Assembly (NCBI GenBank): GCA_018340805.1
Contig: JACMZG010001914.1
Span: 18,826,947 to 18,890,946 of the forward strand
DNA length: 64,000 nucleotides
Direction of reading: 5' to 3'
Source: Microvelia longipes
Taxonomy: Eukaryota > Arthropoda > Insecta > Hemiptera > Veliidae
Below the pieces are notes generated by a model. The model had not been told where the DNA came from and made no database searches. It saw only the letters and a list, made by a program, of their open reading frames with translations. The translations under genes were made by a program, and so were the position numbers. Each line of letters starts with the position of its first letter. Within the stretch, counting starts at the first letter, position 1. Shown one piece after another: positions 36,961 through 49,530 of the stretch.

Positions 36961-38444
36961 ATTCAACTCACAGGCTTAAAAAACATCGACGAATCCCACT
37001 TGAAATATGTTGTTTACTGGCCGTATTTTATGTTTTCCGGGAATTGACTACCGTTTTTTCGATTTTTTTGTCACTTAGAGTGGTCATGTCGACTTTGGAT
37101 CGGCATGACATGATGCTATCACCAATGTAAAATAAGTATAAGAACCTTTGAAAGAAACCCTATTAGTATGCATTATCGATGTTGACCATGTATTTTTAGC
37201 AAATTTCCTTTTGCTAAAAATAAAAAAACTGATCAGTTAGGCGTCATAGCGGGAGTCAAACTTTGGGCTACGACACAAATCCGTTTCAGAGGTCCCGCAA
37301 AACTTAGTATGTATATGTATTTATTTCTAGACATTTTCTTGTAAACTCGCTATATCTCGAACGAATAAATTTTTTTTAATGAAACTTGGTACGAAAATCA
37401 ACCTTGGGGAGGACACGAACCCTATTGGAAACCAGGCTGTTGTAATGTCATTAACCTAGTTACTGAGTCAGCAAAATTTTCAAGAAATCGGTAAAATTGA
37501 AGGTTATTATTTTTCGCCTCTAAAAAAGTCTTTGTTTATTAGGACTCTGAATCAAATGAAACCGGTCCGATCAAAATTTTACCGGAAATTAAAATTACGG
37601 TCACTGAAAATTAAATTTCGAGTAGGATGTCGTTTTTATGTATTTTTAATAAAAATACATCTACTTTATTAAATATACTTGTTTCACATGCCTTCAACAT
37701 ACATAATTATACCTTTATAATTATAATGTTTTTGTAGCAATAATGAATTTGATTTGATTGAATAACCTGCCCTCCTAGGAGTAAGAGGCCATATTTCTTC
37801 TTTTATCTAGAAAAGGAAGTGTTAGAATAGATGGGAGGAAATAATATTATACACAATTCCAAGATAAAATACACAAGTAATGAAAACCCATCAGGTGATT
37901 GTATGATCGCCCACGTTTTGAGTAAAAATACAGTTTTCCTTGATTTTCCCCCAGACTTTTAGATTCCATCTGCCATTGTGTATTTCTACTCTCGAATGTA
38001 TTGTGTGCCAAAAACTAACACACTAACGAGCTCTGTTACAAAGACAATAACCAACACACTAGAACCAAACATCACACAAAAGCACCAACAAAGAAACTAA
38101 AAACAGATTTGCCTGGTTTAAAGGCTCAATAACAGAATCACAGGAAGTTAAATCATCTTATTTATACTTAAAATAAACAAAAATAAATCTTGTAAAAGCA
38201 ATATTTAAATTTTTATAAAAAAACGTATTTTAAATAGAAGCAAATGGTTAAAAAAGTGGGGTAAATAATAAAAAAGTGAGCTTTGCGGTGGATAAAATGA
38301 TAAAATTATAACAGGATCAAGCTGATAACTTTTATCATCAAACGTCTGTAGTCCCCAATCCAGCCCAATTTCTTGACCAAAATCTAGGCCAGCCATGAGC
38401 CTGGATCTAGAGTTTTTTTAATAGCATATTGTCTCTAGTGGCAA

Positions 38445-39330
38445 ATATAGTACGGATGAGGAAATTTAAGCTTTAAAAATCTTCTAGTTGAGACAGTGCG
38501 GATGAGGAAGTTAAAGCTTTTAAAATCTTCTAGTTGAGACAGTGCGGATGACGAAGTTAAAGTTTTAAAAATCTTTTAGTTGAGACAGTGCGGATGAGGA
38601 AGTTAAAGCTTTAAAACTTCTAGTTGAGACAGTGCGGATGAGAAGTTAAAGCTTTAAAAATCTTCTAGTTGAGACAGTGCGGATGAGGAAGTTAAAGCTT
38701 TAACAATCTTCTAGTTGAGACAATGCGGACGAGTAAGTTAAAGCTTTAAAAATATTCTAGTTGAGACAGTGCGGATGAGAAAGTTTAAGTTTTAAAAATC
38801 TTCTGGTGCAGACGGTGTGGATGAGGAAGTTAAAGCTTTAAAAATCTTCTGGTGGAGACGGTGTGGATGAGGAACTTGAGCGATTGGTGGGGACTGTATA
38901 AATGGAGAAGTTTAAGCCTTAAAAATCTGCTTGTCGGAAACAGTATGGATAAGGAACTTACAGCTTTAAAATCTTCTAGTGGAGACAGCAAGGATGAGAA
39001 AATTAAAGCTTTAAAATCTACTGGTGGAGACAGCAAGGATGAGAAAATTAAAGCTTTAAAATCTTCTGGTGGAGACAGCAAGGATGAGAAAATTGAAGCT
39101 TTAAATCTTCTGGGAAGACACAAGGATGAGAAATAGCATCTTCTGGTGAGGAAAAATTGAAGCTTTAAAATCTTCTGGTGAAGACAGCAAGGATGAGGAA
39201 ATTGAAGCTTTAAAATCTCTGGTTGAGATATTGAAGGTGGAGACAGTGCGGGATAGGAGGTTGAAGCATAAAATAAGCGTAATGTTTCATGATGAAATTT
39301 GGCTAAAATCTAGTGGAGACAGTGCGGATG
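38445..39330. repeat. Minisatellite, about 45-48-bp unit, about 18 copies
   Basis: The unit is GAGACAGTGCGGATGAGG, AAGTTAAAGCTTTAAAAATC, TTCTAGTT. The left half is more homogeneous. In 38940-39130 the unit is close to 45 bp, so one plus frame stays open as a repeated SGGDSKDEKIKALKS peptide. Elsewhere indels break it, so I do not call a gene. Confidence 0.9.
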
Positions 39331-39951
39331 AGGTAATTTCACCCTATCCTTTTTATGACCTCTTATAACTTATGTCTTAGGAGGGTATCAATTTAATACA
39401 AAGTGAGAACGCACTACACCTTTCAAACATTTTTAGTAGAGGAAATAAAACATCGGTACCTTGATATCCATAAAGCCAGAAGAATTAATACTGCTTATTA
39501 TGATTTTTTCTTACAGAAACAAAATTTGGTTCTTGGAAGATCCAAATATTAAGGAGGGTCAAAGCCGCCTTAAATATAAATATAATACAAAACTATTTAA
39601 GAACTAGTGACTAAAGTAGTGATTCACGAATGCTCTTTAAGTTTCGACAAAAGGAACTGTAACGCAAGATAATTAATTACACATATAAGCCTGTGCAATA
39701 CTTGCCAAATTGGCATGCATCTTTGTTATTCCAAGAACCACCCCAACTAAAATCAATTTGAATTTTATCTCTAAGACGTCTTAATAAAATCAATAGAATT
39801 AATTTTTAAACATAAATGACCAACAATACAGTACAAAGTATTCAAATAACCATCAAATATAGATAAAGAAAAATATTTATATAAATATTAACACTTTAAT
39901 TTTGAGGATTTCATAGACTGTTTTTAGTGGGCATTGCTATTAGTTAATGAA

Positions 39952-40636
39952 AAAAATCGGGGACGGGGTATCTCGGAACTTTTCCTCATTGCATTAGATC
40001 CGCTACGCTCATCTTCCCAGCTTCCAACTCGCTTCGCTCGTCCTCAGAATATTCAAGTCGTTAATTTATACTGCAAAACGTCTTCGGACTCGCTTTGCGT
40101 CCTCATATGGTAAATATTTTTTTTTTCATTCCCAGCGATCACCCATACACCCCCCTCAATGCTGCTTAACTTTTATGATCCCCTAAAAATCATGGATAAC
40201 TTGTTATATTCACTCGAAACTAAGTGTGCTTATTTATTACATAAAGGTAAATACTTGAACAAAATTTCAACTCAATTGGATTTTTGGTTTATTCTACAAG
40301 TCTAAAAATCTACAAGTCATTTGATAAAAATTGAAGTAATCCTGATAATGAGATGAGACTAGACACATATGTTAGTCTTATACATAGCTACATGCGCACT
40401 AAATCTCAATCAAATCGCATCACTTTTCCGCGTTTTATGATTAATTTTTGAAATTTTTCTGCGTCATTATTGCAGGTTAATGACGCCATAAAAAATTATT
40501 TTCCGATTACAACTTTGCAAAAAGCCTTTAAAACGCCTGAAACGGATAATTCCTGAGACATCCCGGTTTCGGATTTTTGCAAACACAATACTTTTCCTCA
40601 TATATACCTACGGTATATATGAGGAAAAGTAAAAAT
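39952..40636 (-). repeat. 5S-rRNA-derived dispersed repeat, copy 4 (full length, intact hairpin)
   Basis: This is one of the best-preserved units. In plus order it has the GGTATCTCGGAACTTTTCC start, the palindromic GCTTCGCTCGTCC motifs, a 5S core at 40129-40172 (partly eroded), the AT-rich body, and a perfect 19-bp hairpin: arms 40590-40608 and 40612-40630, loop TAC. Confidence 0.82.
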
Positions 40637-41862
40637 TATTAATCTAAAACTGACAAATTTTAACAATAAATTTTTTATTAGTGCATAAATAAACATTACT
40701 ATATTCATACAATATATTCAAAGCAGAGCAATTAGTTGTCTGCCTCAAAAAATCATTTATGTTTCTCTGTCCATGCACTTTGATTTTTAAAATACCCAAA
40801 AGAATAAAGAATCTTCAATTTTATCCCCGAAGGAAGCTAAAAAAAATAATTAACGAGAGCAAGAGTATTAAAATAATTAAGCAAGAGTAAAATTAAGCAA
40901 GAGTAAAAGCGATTAACTCTTGCGATGCATACAAATGTTTATCTAAAAGTAAACTGTTCCTTCCTGCACCCTTAAAGTAACAGGAGAAGGTAAAAATTAA
41001 ATCTTCAGTATTTTACTTGACAAAAATTAAGCTATCGCCTAAAAATAAATTTTCTTTTTTTTTGAAATATTATTATGTACTATTTCATTGGATTTTCAAG
41101 AGGTCATTGGTATTGAGAAATGAAATTTAATAAAATGAAATAAATTAATTTAAATAATGAAAAATTAGGATTATATATAAATAGAGCAATTTTGTTTAAT
41201 ATACTAGGTTGACAAAGTGTACACGACGTTTAGTGCCAAGAAATATACATCCCTTGGCATAAAACATAAAAAATTTGGCATAAGTTGGCTAAAGTAGGAT
41301 GGGGCGGCGCCGCAAGTCGTCTGGCTGGTCGAGTTCCAACGCACCAAGGTCTAAATCTAAGGTCTAGTTAGGTCTAGTCTGCCCATTTAAACAAATAATC
41401 ATTAATTTAATAAATACGAGTAACAATTAGTTAAATGGGGTTTAATAGAGGAGAAGAACATTACTTTGACGACGTAATTTATAGTGTTTAGTCAATGAAA
41501 TTAAACACAGCGAATATTGCATTACCCTCTATACATAGTTTTCATGATTTTAACCTTACTTGATTTTTTATTTCTATTGGAAGAGTATTTACGATAATTT
41601 TTTCGATTGCACGTAGCAGTCACTGTATATGTTAAATATTAAATCACTTGTTACCAGGGGTAAGAAAATAGAGAGGGGCCGCCATCCCTTCCTTAAAACC
41701 GTTATAGACACTTATATGTACTTTTTATATACTTAAATGACTTAACTTCCTATTCGCGATTCAAAGTCCGTAGCAGCGCCACCGTCGCTGATAAGAAATT
41801 GATAACGAAAGGGTAATCGTTGTTTTCCTGTGGTTTTTCTTATTTGTGATGATTATTTATTT

Positions 41863-42425
41863 AAATTTTGGCAAATCTTCGGTATACGATGCACCCTGTT
41901 ATCAATACTATATATCGATATAGTTTTAGTTACGCGACACGTAAACGAGAACTGAGCACTTAAAAGATAAGCAGCGTCGTTAAATTATTAATTATAACAT
42001 TAAAAAAAACCATACAACAAATAAATGAAAACATTAACAACAAATAAATGAAAACATTAACAACAAATAATGAAACATTAACAACAAAAAATATATAATA
42101 AAAAACCTGAAAATAACAAACACAAAAATACGTAAAAATACGCGTAACATAAAATTAGATGTGGTGTATCATCGATTATTTTATGAAAACATAGTTAAAA
42201 CATTATAAAAACATAAAAAATATGAAAATAGGTATAAACCATTGTACAAAAAATAAAAAAAAAACACAAAAAAAAAACATTTTAAAAAATAATAAAATAT
42301 GTTCATAAACGTAAAAGAAAAGGCATATATCGATTATTCCTACGTCACATCTCTAAACTAAAAATATATCGATATATAGTATTGATAACAGGGTGCACCG
42401 TATACCGAAGTTCAGCCTAAATTTT
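41863..42425. mobile_element. MITE with TIRs of about 65 bp
   Basis: The left end (AAATTTTGGC, then CTTCGGTATACGATGCACCC, TGTTATCAATACTATATATC) is mirrored at 42360-42425 with a few mismatches. The interior is AT-rich with a short tandem repeat (AACAAATAAATGAAAACATT, 42017-42090). No ORF. Confidence 0.75.
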
Positions 42426-42647
42426 TTCTCAAAGTGCTTTAATTTAATTAATTTTAGGGTGCATGAACTCAGTAGAATCATTATTTCATTGAAAAATAGG
42501 GGTTTAATGGGTTGTCACGAGAATTTAAATTGAGTGATAAAAGGTGAAAATCACAATATAGTGTTTTATTTTAGTTATTGTTAAATAATGTTACTTTTGA
42601 ATAATTAAAGTTTGCACGAAAACACAAAATTACCTTTTTTATTGCAT

Positions 42648-42876
42648 AAAAAAAATAAATGCCCGCTTTAGGGCCTTTCGGCCCATAAGGGTATTCACCC
42701 TGCGGGAACCACCTCAGGTGGGTAGCATCTACTACACTCTAAGAATTAATTAAAGTTGGCGAAATCTTTTTAATACAAATACTATTCATAAAATCTTAGA
42801 GCATAGCCCGGGCTGCGAACCCCGGACCTCCGGTGCCGAAATCGAACACCTTTACGATCACGGCCATGGAGGCAGA
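42648..42876 (-). mobile_element. tRNA-derived SINE, 229 bp, with perfect 12-bp target duplication
   Basis: It is flanked by TTTTTATTGCAT at 42636-42647 and 42877-42888. On the minus strand the head has an A-box-like segment (TGGCCGTGATCG) and a B-box-like GGGTTCGCAGCCC, the layout of a pol III tRNA-derived promoter. The body contains CCACCTGAGGTGG and GGGCCGAAAGGCCC palindromes, and the 3' end is A/T-rich. The clean duplication indicates recent LINE-mediated insertion. Confidence 0.85.
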
Positions 42877-43351
42877 TTTTTATTGCATTAAATTGTTTAA
42901 ATTAGTTTTAACATGTATTTAAATTAACAGATAACAGGCTGATTTTCACCGTAATGGTGTTATAATTTATTAATCAATTTTATTTACACACTAAAATAAT
43001 TAATAACTCAATAAATTCATTTTTTTGTAAAATGTTTGTTTAAATTATCCGTAAAGGTTTCATTATTTCTGGGTTAAATCGGAAAAATCCAAGTCTGTAC
43101 TGAAATGATCCTGATTCTATATTTAAAATCCTGGAATAATCGAAGTATTTAACCATGAAATATTGGCAATTTTTTTAGGACCGATGGTCGTTCTATTAAT
43201 TTTTACCTCATTAATCATCAATTAACGAACAATACAAGAATAAAAGAAGAATTTTTATCGGCTCCCATGCTAATCCTATGATAAATTTTTTTTATGCTAA
43301 TCCTAGTTTGATTACCAACCTTACAACTATCTCTTTGAATCGCGAATAGGT

Positions 43352-44410
43352 ATACAGGGAAAGAATTGTGTTTGCAAAAAAATCCAAAATCAGGATTTCA
43401 CTTGAATTATAAGTTTCAGGTGTTTTTAAGACCTCTTGAGAGGTAGGTTTTCTCAAAGTTGTCTGTCTGTATGTGCGTGTGTGTGTCTGTTATAATCGCA
43501 TCTCCCAGTGCATATGTCTGGGTACACAAATTAATCTTTAGGTCTAGTTGAGCTATGCGGAAAATAATGTTTTTATGTTGTCATTATCAGCATTAGTTCA
43601 ATTGTTATCAAATTACTTGTAAACGTTTAAAAAAACTAAATATAATCTAATTGAGTAGACATTTGGTACAAATATATTTCCCCTTTATTAAGTATAACAA
43701 GTATATTAAGTATATTTCCCCTTTAATAAGAATAAAAAGTATATTAATAAATAAGTATAACAAGTACATTAAGTATATTTCCCCTTTAATAAGAATAAAA
43801 AGTATATTAATAAATAAGTATAACAAGTAATATTAAGTATATTTCCCTTAATAAGAATAAAAAGTATATTAATAAATAAGTATAACAAGGTATATTAAGG
43901 GATCCCGCAAAGAGTGGGGGTAAAAAATCATTAAAACAATATATCTCTGGTTCTAAAGCAAAATATCAAAATTCTAAGACGGTACTTCACTTCTAATTTT
44001 TATTCTGCACATTTTAAGACTCATTTCAACCTTCTGGAGCAAAAAACAGTGGTGCAATTTGAGAACTCCAATTTTTAAAGTAGTTCTCAAATTGCACCAC
44101 TGTTTTTTGCTCCAGAAGGTTGAAATGAGTCTTAAAATGTGCAGAATAAAAATTAGAAGTGAAGTACCGTCTTAGAATTTTGATATTTTGCCGAGAACCG
44201 GAGATATTTCCATTTAAGTGATTTTACCCCCCCTCTTTGCAGGATCGCCTTAGTATATTTCCCTTTAATAAGAATAAAAGTATATTAATAATAAGTATAA
44301 CAAGTATATTAATAAATAAGTATAACAAGTATATTAATAAATAAGTATAACAAGTTTCGATTTAATACGCCAAGTATATCTATGGTTTTTATTCCATCAT
44401 AAAAGTTTAG
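43352..44410 (+). repeat. 5S-rRNA-derived repeat, copy 9, expanded internally into a satellite and hit by a fold-back
   Basis: From 43352 the sequence matches the reversed tail and body of the dispersed repeat (TTGTGTTTGCAAAAAAATCC, then the TCAGCATTAGTTCAA word). At about 43670 the internal piece ATTTCCC..TTAATAAATAAGTAT becomes a tandem array of roughly 60-bp units that runs to about 44350. The repeat then resumes (CAAGTTTCGATTTAATACG, TATATCTATGGTTTTT). A 353-bp fold-back at 43898-44250 sits inside the array. The 5S core itself is not present before the copy fades. Confidence 0.7.
43898..44250. mobile_element. Fold-back element, 353 bp, arms about 170 bp, TA duplication
   Basis: It reads AGGGATCCCGCAAAGAG on the left and CTCTTTGCAGGATCGCCT on the right, flanked by TA on both sides. 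Nearly the whole element is one palindrome centred near 44074 with few mismatches. It sits inside the satellite derived from 5S-repeat copy 9. Non-autonomous, probably Tc1/mariner-mobilised. Confidence 0.8.
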
Positions 44411-46095
44411 TAGATAAAATCTATTTTTGTAGATAAAATTATGATTTTTAGAGAGGGATAATCGTAGGAGCCGCTATTTAAGAATATAAAATCGTAGGCA
44501 TAAGCTTCGTGACTCGTATGCAAAAGCTAATAATCATTTTGCTTAATATTAACACGAAAAAAAAACAAATTAGTTTGCCTAAAAGACATTAGTTTGCCTT
44601 AATTACCTTACCAAAGTATTATCACCTTTTTACCTGAATTTCCAATTTATTTTAACTCACCTGCAACAAAAGAAAAAACAAGATTATGATTAGCAATTTA
44701 TATTTAAGAAGTAAAAGAAAAATAATAAATTAACAAACATTGTAAGTAAAGTATTATACAATCAAAGACATTATAGTAATAGAGTGTCAGGAGAGTAATT
44801 GTATTTTTATAAAAAAGCAAAGTAAATTTATCGGGACTTTAGGATGTTCGTCCTATAGTACGACACACGGCTAAAATCAGTCGACAGCGTGGGAAAATAG
44901 TGTCGAGAAACCAATAAGATTGGCCTGATTTTAAATTGAAGGCGTGGTTTAACATTTAGGAATAACCTCATTGGGTCCCTCGCATTATTTTCCCACGCTG
45001 TCAACTGATAAGTTCATTTAACCCATGAACGATTTTTCCCCAAAAGAAGTTCAGCCAAGGAACGATGACTACCAAAAAAACCGTTTATTCAGCCTAAAAA
45101 TCATTTTTGGAATCAACTAAGGAACGATTTACATAAAAAAGTTTTTATCCTAAATTTTTTTCTCCAAAAGAAGTTGATTCAGCCTACGAAAGATTTTATT
45201 CCAAAGGAAGTTTCTTAGCGTTTTAACATCATTATTCTTCTTGATTATCAATAAAATTAGTAATTATAAAATAGAGACTTCTTTTAAATATAACTAATAA
45301 ACATACCATTAAACATTCTTTTAAGAAAGTAATTTACTGTTTCATATTAAGAGTATATTAGCAGTTTTAAGAGAAACATTTTAATACTCAACTGTCTATT
45401 TAATATCCAGCGTTTAACCAGATTTTAGGAATTCCTTTGGAAAAATATCGCTAATGAGATAGGCGAAGTATGAGGTTTCACAAAGCCTCAAAAAGACGTT
45501 TAATGTATCAAGATAGGTAAACCTCCTCTAGTAAAATATCTCTATGGTGTAGACCATATTGATCTACACAGATTATCATATCGGATTTTTTATGTAAATT
45601 ACTTTTGCTGACTATAGTCAGCAAGTACTATATTTAAAAAGAATCGTGATCACATTAAAAAGATTTTGTATAATAAAAGTAAAATTATAAGACAGAAGAT
45701 GTTGAAGGACTCTTTGAATGTCATCTAAGAACAATCTAAAACAAATTGTAAGTTAGAGAGAAGATGTAACAGGTAAGTAAGTGTCCTTGGAGTAAGTCAG
45801 CAAAGCAACGGTACTTACTACCTCGTCTTTCTAAGTGACAGTATTGTCAACAGAAACGGACAATAAGACTTACACTGTCTCAGTATATTATATTACGAAT
45901 AGAAAACATTAAGTTTTTTTTATTAACAGAAAACTGAGCAGTGGAGTAAACACAGCTAACAAAAAACAACACCAAAATCTCTCCACAAAACCTTTATTAA
46001 AACCAGAGCCGGCTTTCGACCTCACGATCATCATCAGTGCCTATCCAACAAATATTAAAGAAATGAATGAACTAAAAATACATAATATAATAAAG
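44411..46095. other. Non-coding block with MITE copy 2
   Basis: After MITE copy 2, 45030-45200 has three loose repeats of AAAAGAAGTT.AGCC.A.GGAACGAT. Around 45995-46045 is a CCGGCTTTCGACCTCACG, ATCATCATCAGTG segment of a type often seen in insect repeats. No gene. Confidence 0.5.
44854..45022. mobile_element. MITE family A, copy 2
   Basis: The left end is TATAGTACGACACACGGC followed by TAAAATCAGTCGACAGC and GTGGGAAAATA. The right end carries the inverse (TATTTTCCCACGCTGTC at about 44986-45002) but its outer 20 bp are degraded. Similar internal words (AACCTCATTGG, GTGGTTTAACAT) are shared with copy 1. Confidence 0.7.
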
Positions 46096-46252
46096 TCAAA
46101 ATATAAAAACTACGTAATAATAAAGATAAACTTAAAAATAAAAAATACATTTTTAATACTTTTAACTTTTAATTTTTTGACACCTCTAAAAATTTATTTT
46201 TTATTTTTATTTTTAAGTTTATTTTTATTATTACGTAGTTTTTATATTTTTA
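46096..46252. repeat. AT-rich fold-back
   Basis: AATATAAAAACTACGTAATA and its complement lie at the two ends, with AATAAACTTAAAAATAA-like inner arms. The open frame across it is a by-product of low complexity. Confidence 0.7.
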
Positions 46253-46499
46253 CTATTAATTAATAGAGATTTATACCTATAAAATGTTTGGTTACTAAAA
46301 CTAAATTCTTGTTTAAGGAAAAAAGTGTCCCCCCAAAAATATTGTGTGCTGATAAAATATTAGAAGCAATATTACTTCAATCCGTCTAGTCTTAAATTTG
46401 GACTCTCAGATACCTCAGACCTGCAACAGTTTGTTCTGATATCAGCATAGTTTTAGATAAGAAAAACCTTAAAATTATTTATAAGAATAATTGTATATT

Positions 46500-46985
46500 C
46501 CATACCACCTGGTGATGCAAAATAACTGTACGGACCCCTCATCAAAGGGTTAAATCAGTCAAACTTAAAGTTTAACACCTGATGAAGGGTAAAAATAAAC
46601 AGCACTTTTAAGACCCCAAGGTGATGTATTAGAATAACTGTGCGATCCACTCTACACAGAGTTAGATCAGAACAAAGTAAACAAACAAAAGATCATATCT
46701 CACGATGATGGGTCAGAATAAGTAGATAGAAACAACTTTAAAAACAACAACTCAAGACCCCATGGAGATGGCTTAGAATAACTGTGCGATCCACTCCAGA
46801 CATATTAGATCAGAACAACAAGTTCAACACTTCACGATTATAGGTCCGAATAATTAGATGGAAACAACTTAAAGAACAACAACTCAGAAATACAATTCAA
46901 GAACCCAAATGGATTATAATAACTGTACGATCCCTCTACATGGTGTTAGATGGGACCAACTTAAAGTTGTTCCAACATATCATAA
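46500..46985. repeat. Degenerate tandem repeat, about 135-bp unit, about 4 copies
   Basis: Recurring words: GATGG.TTAGAATAACTG, TGCGATCCACTC, GTTAGATCAGAACAA, CACGAT.ATGGGTC.GAATAA. Confidence 0.7.
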
Positions 46986-47374
46986 TTTTGTACGTTTTAA
47001 GGCAGACTCATTCATATTAGATACTTATATAGAGTTATCGATTATATTTAAAAAACTATTAAATCTAAAAAGGACAAACTAATAAATAATTGATTAATAT
47101 AGACAATGTCAAATTTAGTATATTTCTTGAGTTTTAGAATTTATTCCTAACTATCTCCTTATTTTTTTACGGTAAAGCTTTTTAGTATCTTTTAGTGTAT
47201 CTAAGAATTATTCAGCCAACACTATCTGCAGTAGGACTTCAGTACATCTCGATTCAGAAAGTAATTGTCATCGACTCTTAAACGTGGTGGTCCTTCGAGC
47301 CGAATTTAAGCATTTAAAAGTTCATTACATAGGCTTGTATTCTTAAATGTTGGAAGGATACAGAGGTGTAAACC

Positions 47375-47735
47375 ATCTTCTATACTATCATCGTCGCTTT
47401 AAAGGATATCATCATCTTTCATACCATTTTCTACACCATAACCGTCATCTTTTATACCATCGTCGTCTTCAATACCATCATAGTCTCTTCAAATGATACC
47501 GTTATTTTCAATACCATACCATCTTTTAAACCATCGTGATCTTAAACACCATCTTCTATATCTATACCATAACCGTCACCTTCTATACCATAACCGTCAC
47601 CTTCTATAACCGTCACCTTCTATCACCTTCTACCATAACCGTTATCTTCTATACCATAACCGTCATCTTTTATACCATCGTCGCCTTCAATACTATAATC
47701 GTCTCTTTAAATGATACCGTCATTTTCTATTAATA
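47375..47735. repeat. Short tandem repeat, about 18-22-bp unit
   Basis: Repeated ACCATAACCGTCATCTTCTA-type units with drift. Confidence 0.85.
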
Positions 47736-48278
47736 TAGAAATATGAATCTGTAACAAGCCGATAATAATTAAGAAATATGCGCGTTTTGAAAATACAGGC
47801 ACTTGCTTCGGTTAGTAGTAAAGTAAATTATAATTCATACATGCAAAAGATACTCTATAAAAAATATAATTTAATTAAGGTAAACAAGTCTATAATAATT
47901 TCTTAAATAAATAACAGATTCAATTTTGAATTTATAAATAAATAAAATTACACAAAAATAATAAATATTTTAACTTGTTTCTCAATAATAATTAATGAAA
48001 CTTTACTTTATTGATCTAAAAGTCAAAATTATAATTAATTTTAAAAAGTAATTATATTGTTATCATTCTAATTTAAACAGCTGTTAAAATTATTATATCA
48101 AATGACATATAAAATGTTTAGATCAGCTGATAAAATGTTATGAAGTTTCAAAAGTGTAAGCAGGAAGTCTTGCGAACATGTCTGTTTAGATAGAGGTCGT
48201 ATTCTTGATCTCACCTTATTACTGTCTGTCTTCCTTAGTATTGTGTATATACACAATACAAGAAATCTATTTATCTAT

Positions 48279-48352
48279 AGATAGATAGATAGCATCAGTC
48301 TCTCCACAAAATATATATTTAAATTATTTTGTGGAGAGACTAAAGCTATCTA

Positions 48353-48359
<7 letters not shown>
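48279..48359. repeat. Hairpin with 16-bp perfect core arms
   Basis: AGTCTCTCCACAAAAT (48297-48312) pairs with 48326-48341, and flanking GATA/TATC repeats extend the pairing. A (CT)n and (TA)n tract follows to 48482. Confidence 0.8.
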
Positions 48360-48482
<123 letters not shown>

Positions 48483-49001
48483 TTACACGCACACACAAAT
48501 AAATAATAGGCCGCCTTATATACTATATTTAGGCCTTTATAAAGGGAAGCCTTCCCCATTCAGGTTAAACTTGTTTATCTATTTATACCAATTATAAATA
48601 AGTTTATTATAATTTATTTGTAAATTATAAACAACTATGTTGAGAATGTTATAGTTTACGCGCCCTCAGCTGTATTGCAGTAAGAAATCTAAGCAGATAA
48701 TTTACCTTACTGGAATCATGCTAGCCTTGGATCGTTCAGTTAAGTATGATATATCCATACATAATGTATTTACATAACAACACTTGTATTTAACAGTTAT
48801 ACATGCATTATGTCATTTATGAATATATAATTAATGTAATAATACCTTTGTCTTTTTTTTTTATTTTTAAATATGTTACATCCATATTTTCTATCTAAAT
48901 AAGAATTTAAACTTTCATGGAATTAGTTTGTTTAATTTATAAGAATAATAATGCTATTAAAAGTAAATAACATCAGTAATGATAAAATCACCGAGAAAAA
49001 T

Positions 49002-49177
49002 TATAGTACAACACACGGCTAAAATCAGTTGACAGCGCGGGAAAATAATGCGAGGGAGCCAATGAGGTTAGTCTAGGCATTTAAACACGCCTTTAATTTT
49101 AAATCAGGCCAACCTTATTGGTTCTTAACACTATTTTTCCACGCTTTCAACATATTTTAGCCGTGTGGCGTACTATA
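49002..49177. mobile_element. MITE family A, copy 3 (both ends intact)
   Basis: The left end TATAGTACAACACACGGCT and right end AGCCGTGTGGCGTACTATA are inverted repeats flanked by TA. Internal arms include CAGTTGACAGCGCGGGAAAA on the left and a degraded complement on the right. The TA duplication suggests a Tc1/mariner-mobilised non-autonomous element. Confidence 0.78.
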
Positions 49178-49530
49178 ATCAAATACAGTAATATCAATAT
49201 CAATAATGCATGTGTGATTTTCGTACCTAAGATAAAGCCTGGACTTAATAAAATACGGTTAAGGATAAAGTAACGGAATAAGATAAAAGAAAACACAACA
49301 GGAAGAGGCAAACAGAAGTAAAAACAATCAACAACAAGAAAACTGTAATTGATATCTAAACAGGATTTCACTTTAAGTAAAAGTTTCCTTCTTACTTGAA
49401 ACTTTACTTACTTAACTGCCAATAAATAACTTTGATGAATAAAAACAAAGATAGTTTCCAAGTTAAATAAAATGCAATAAACAAAAACTCATTTCTTAAA
49501 AGCAATCTAGTAAAACAATTTAAATAACAG

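Larger units (their letters stand above)
35908..38444. other. Non-coding block with minor repeats
   Basis: Contains the fold-back and SINE fragment listed, a small hairpin at about 37193-37219 (TTTTTAGCAAA/TTTTGCTAAAAA), and GC-rich AGCGCCGGCGCT at about 36350. No coding exon recognised. Confidence 0.55.
41749..43351. mobile_element. Possible 1.6 kb element bounded by 18-bp inverted repeats
   Basis: CCTATTCGCGATTCAAAG at about 41749-41766 recurs as an exact reverse complement at about 43334-43351. No target duplication or transposase was found. The interval contains a MITE and a SINE. The low-AT word is unlikely by chance in this DNA. Confidence 0.35.

Noticed and set aside
42795..42876. Possible tRNA gene
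   Set aside because: It has A- and B-box-like parts but no pairing acceptor stem, and it lies within a unit flanked by a 12-bp target duplication, so it is a SINE.
46063..46263. 66-residue ORF
   Set aside because: It lies across an AT-rich fold-back and consists of Lys/Ile/Phe/Leu runs expected from A/T homopolymer-like DNA.
47536..47733. ORF with repeated TITVTFY
   Set aside because: Translation of an 18-22-bp tandem repeat; other frames are equally open.
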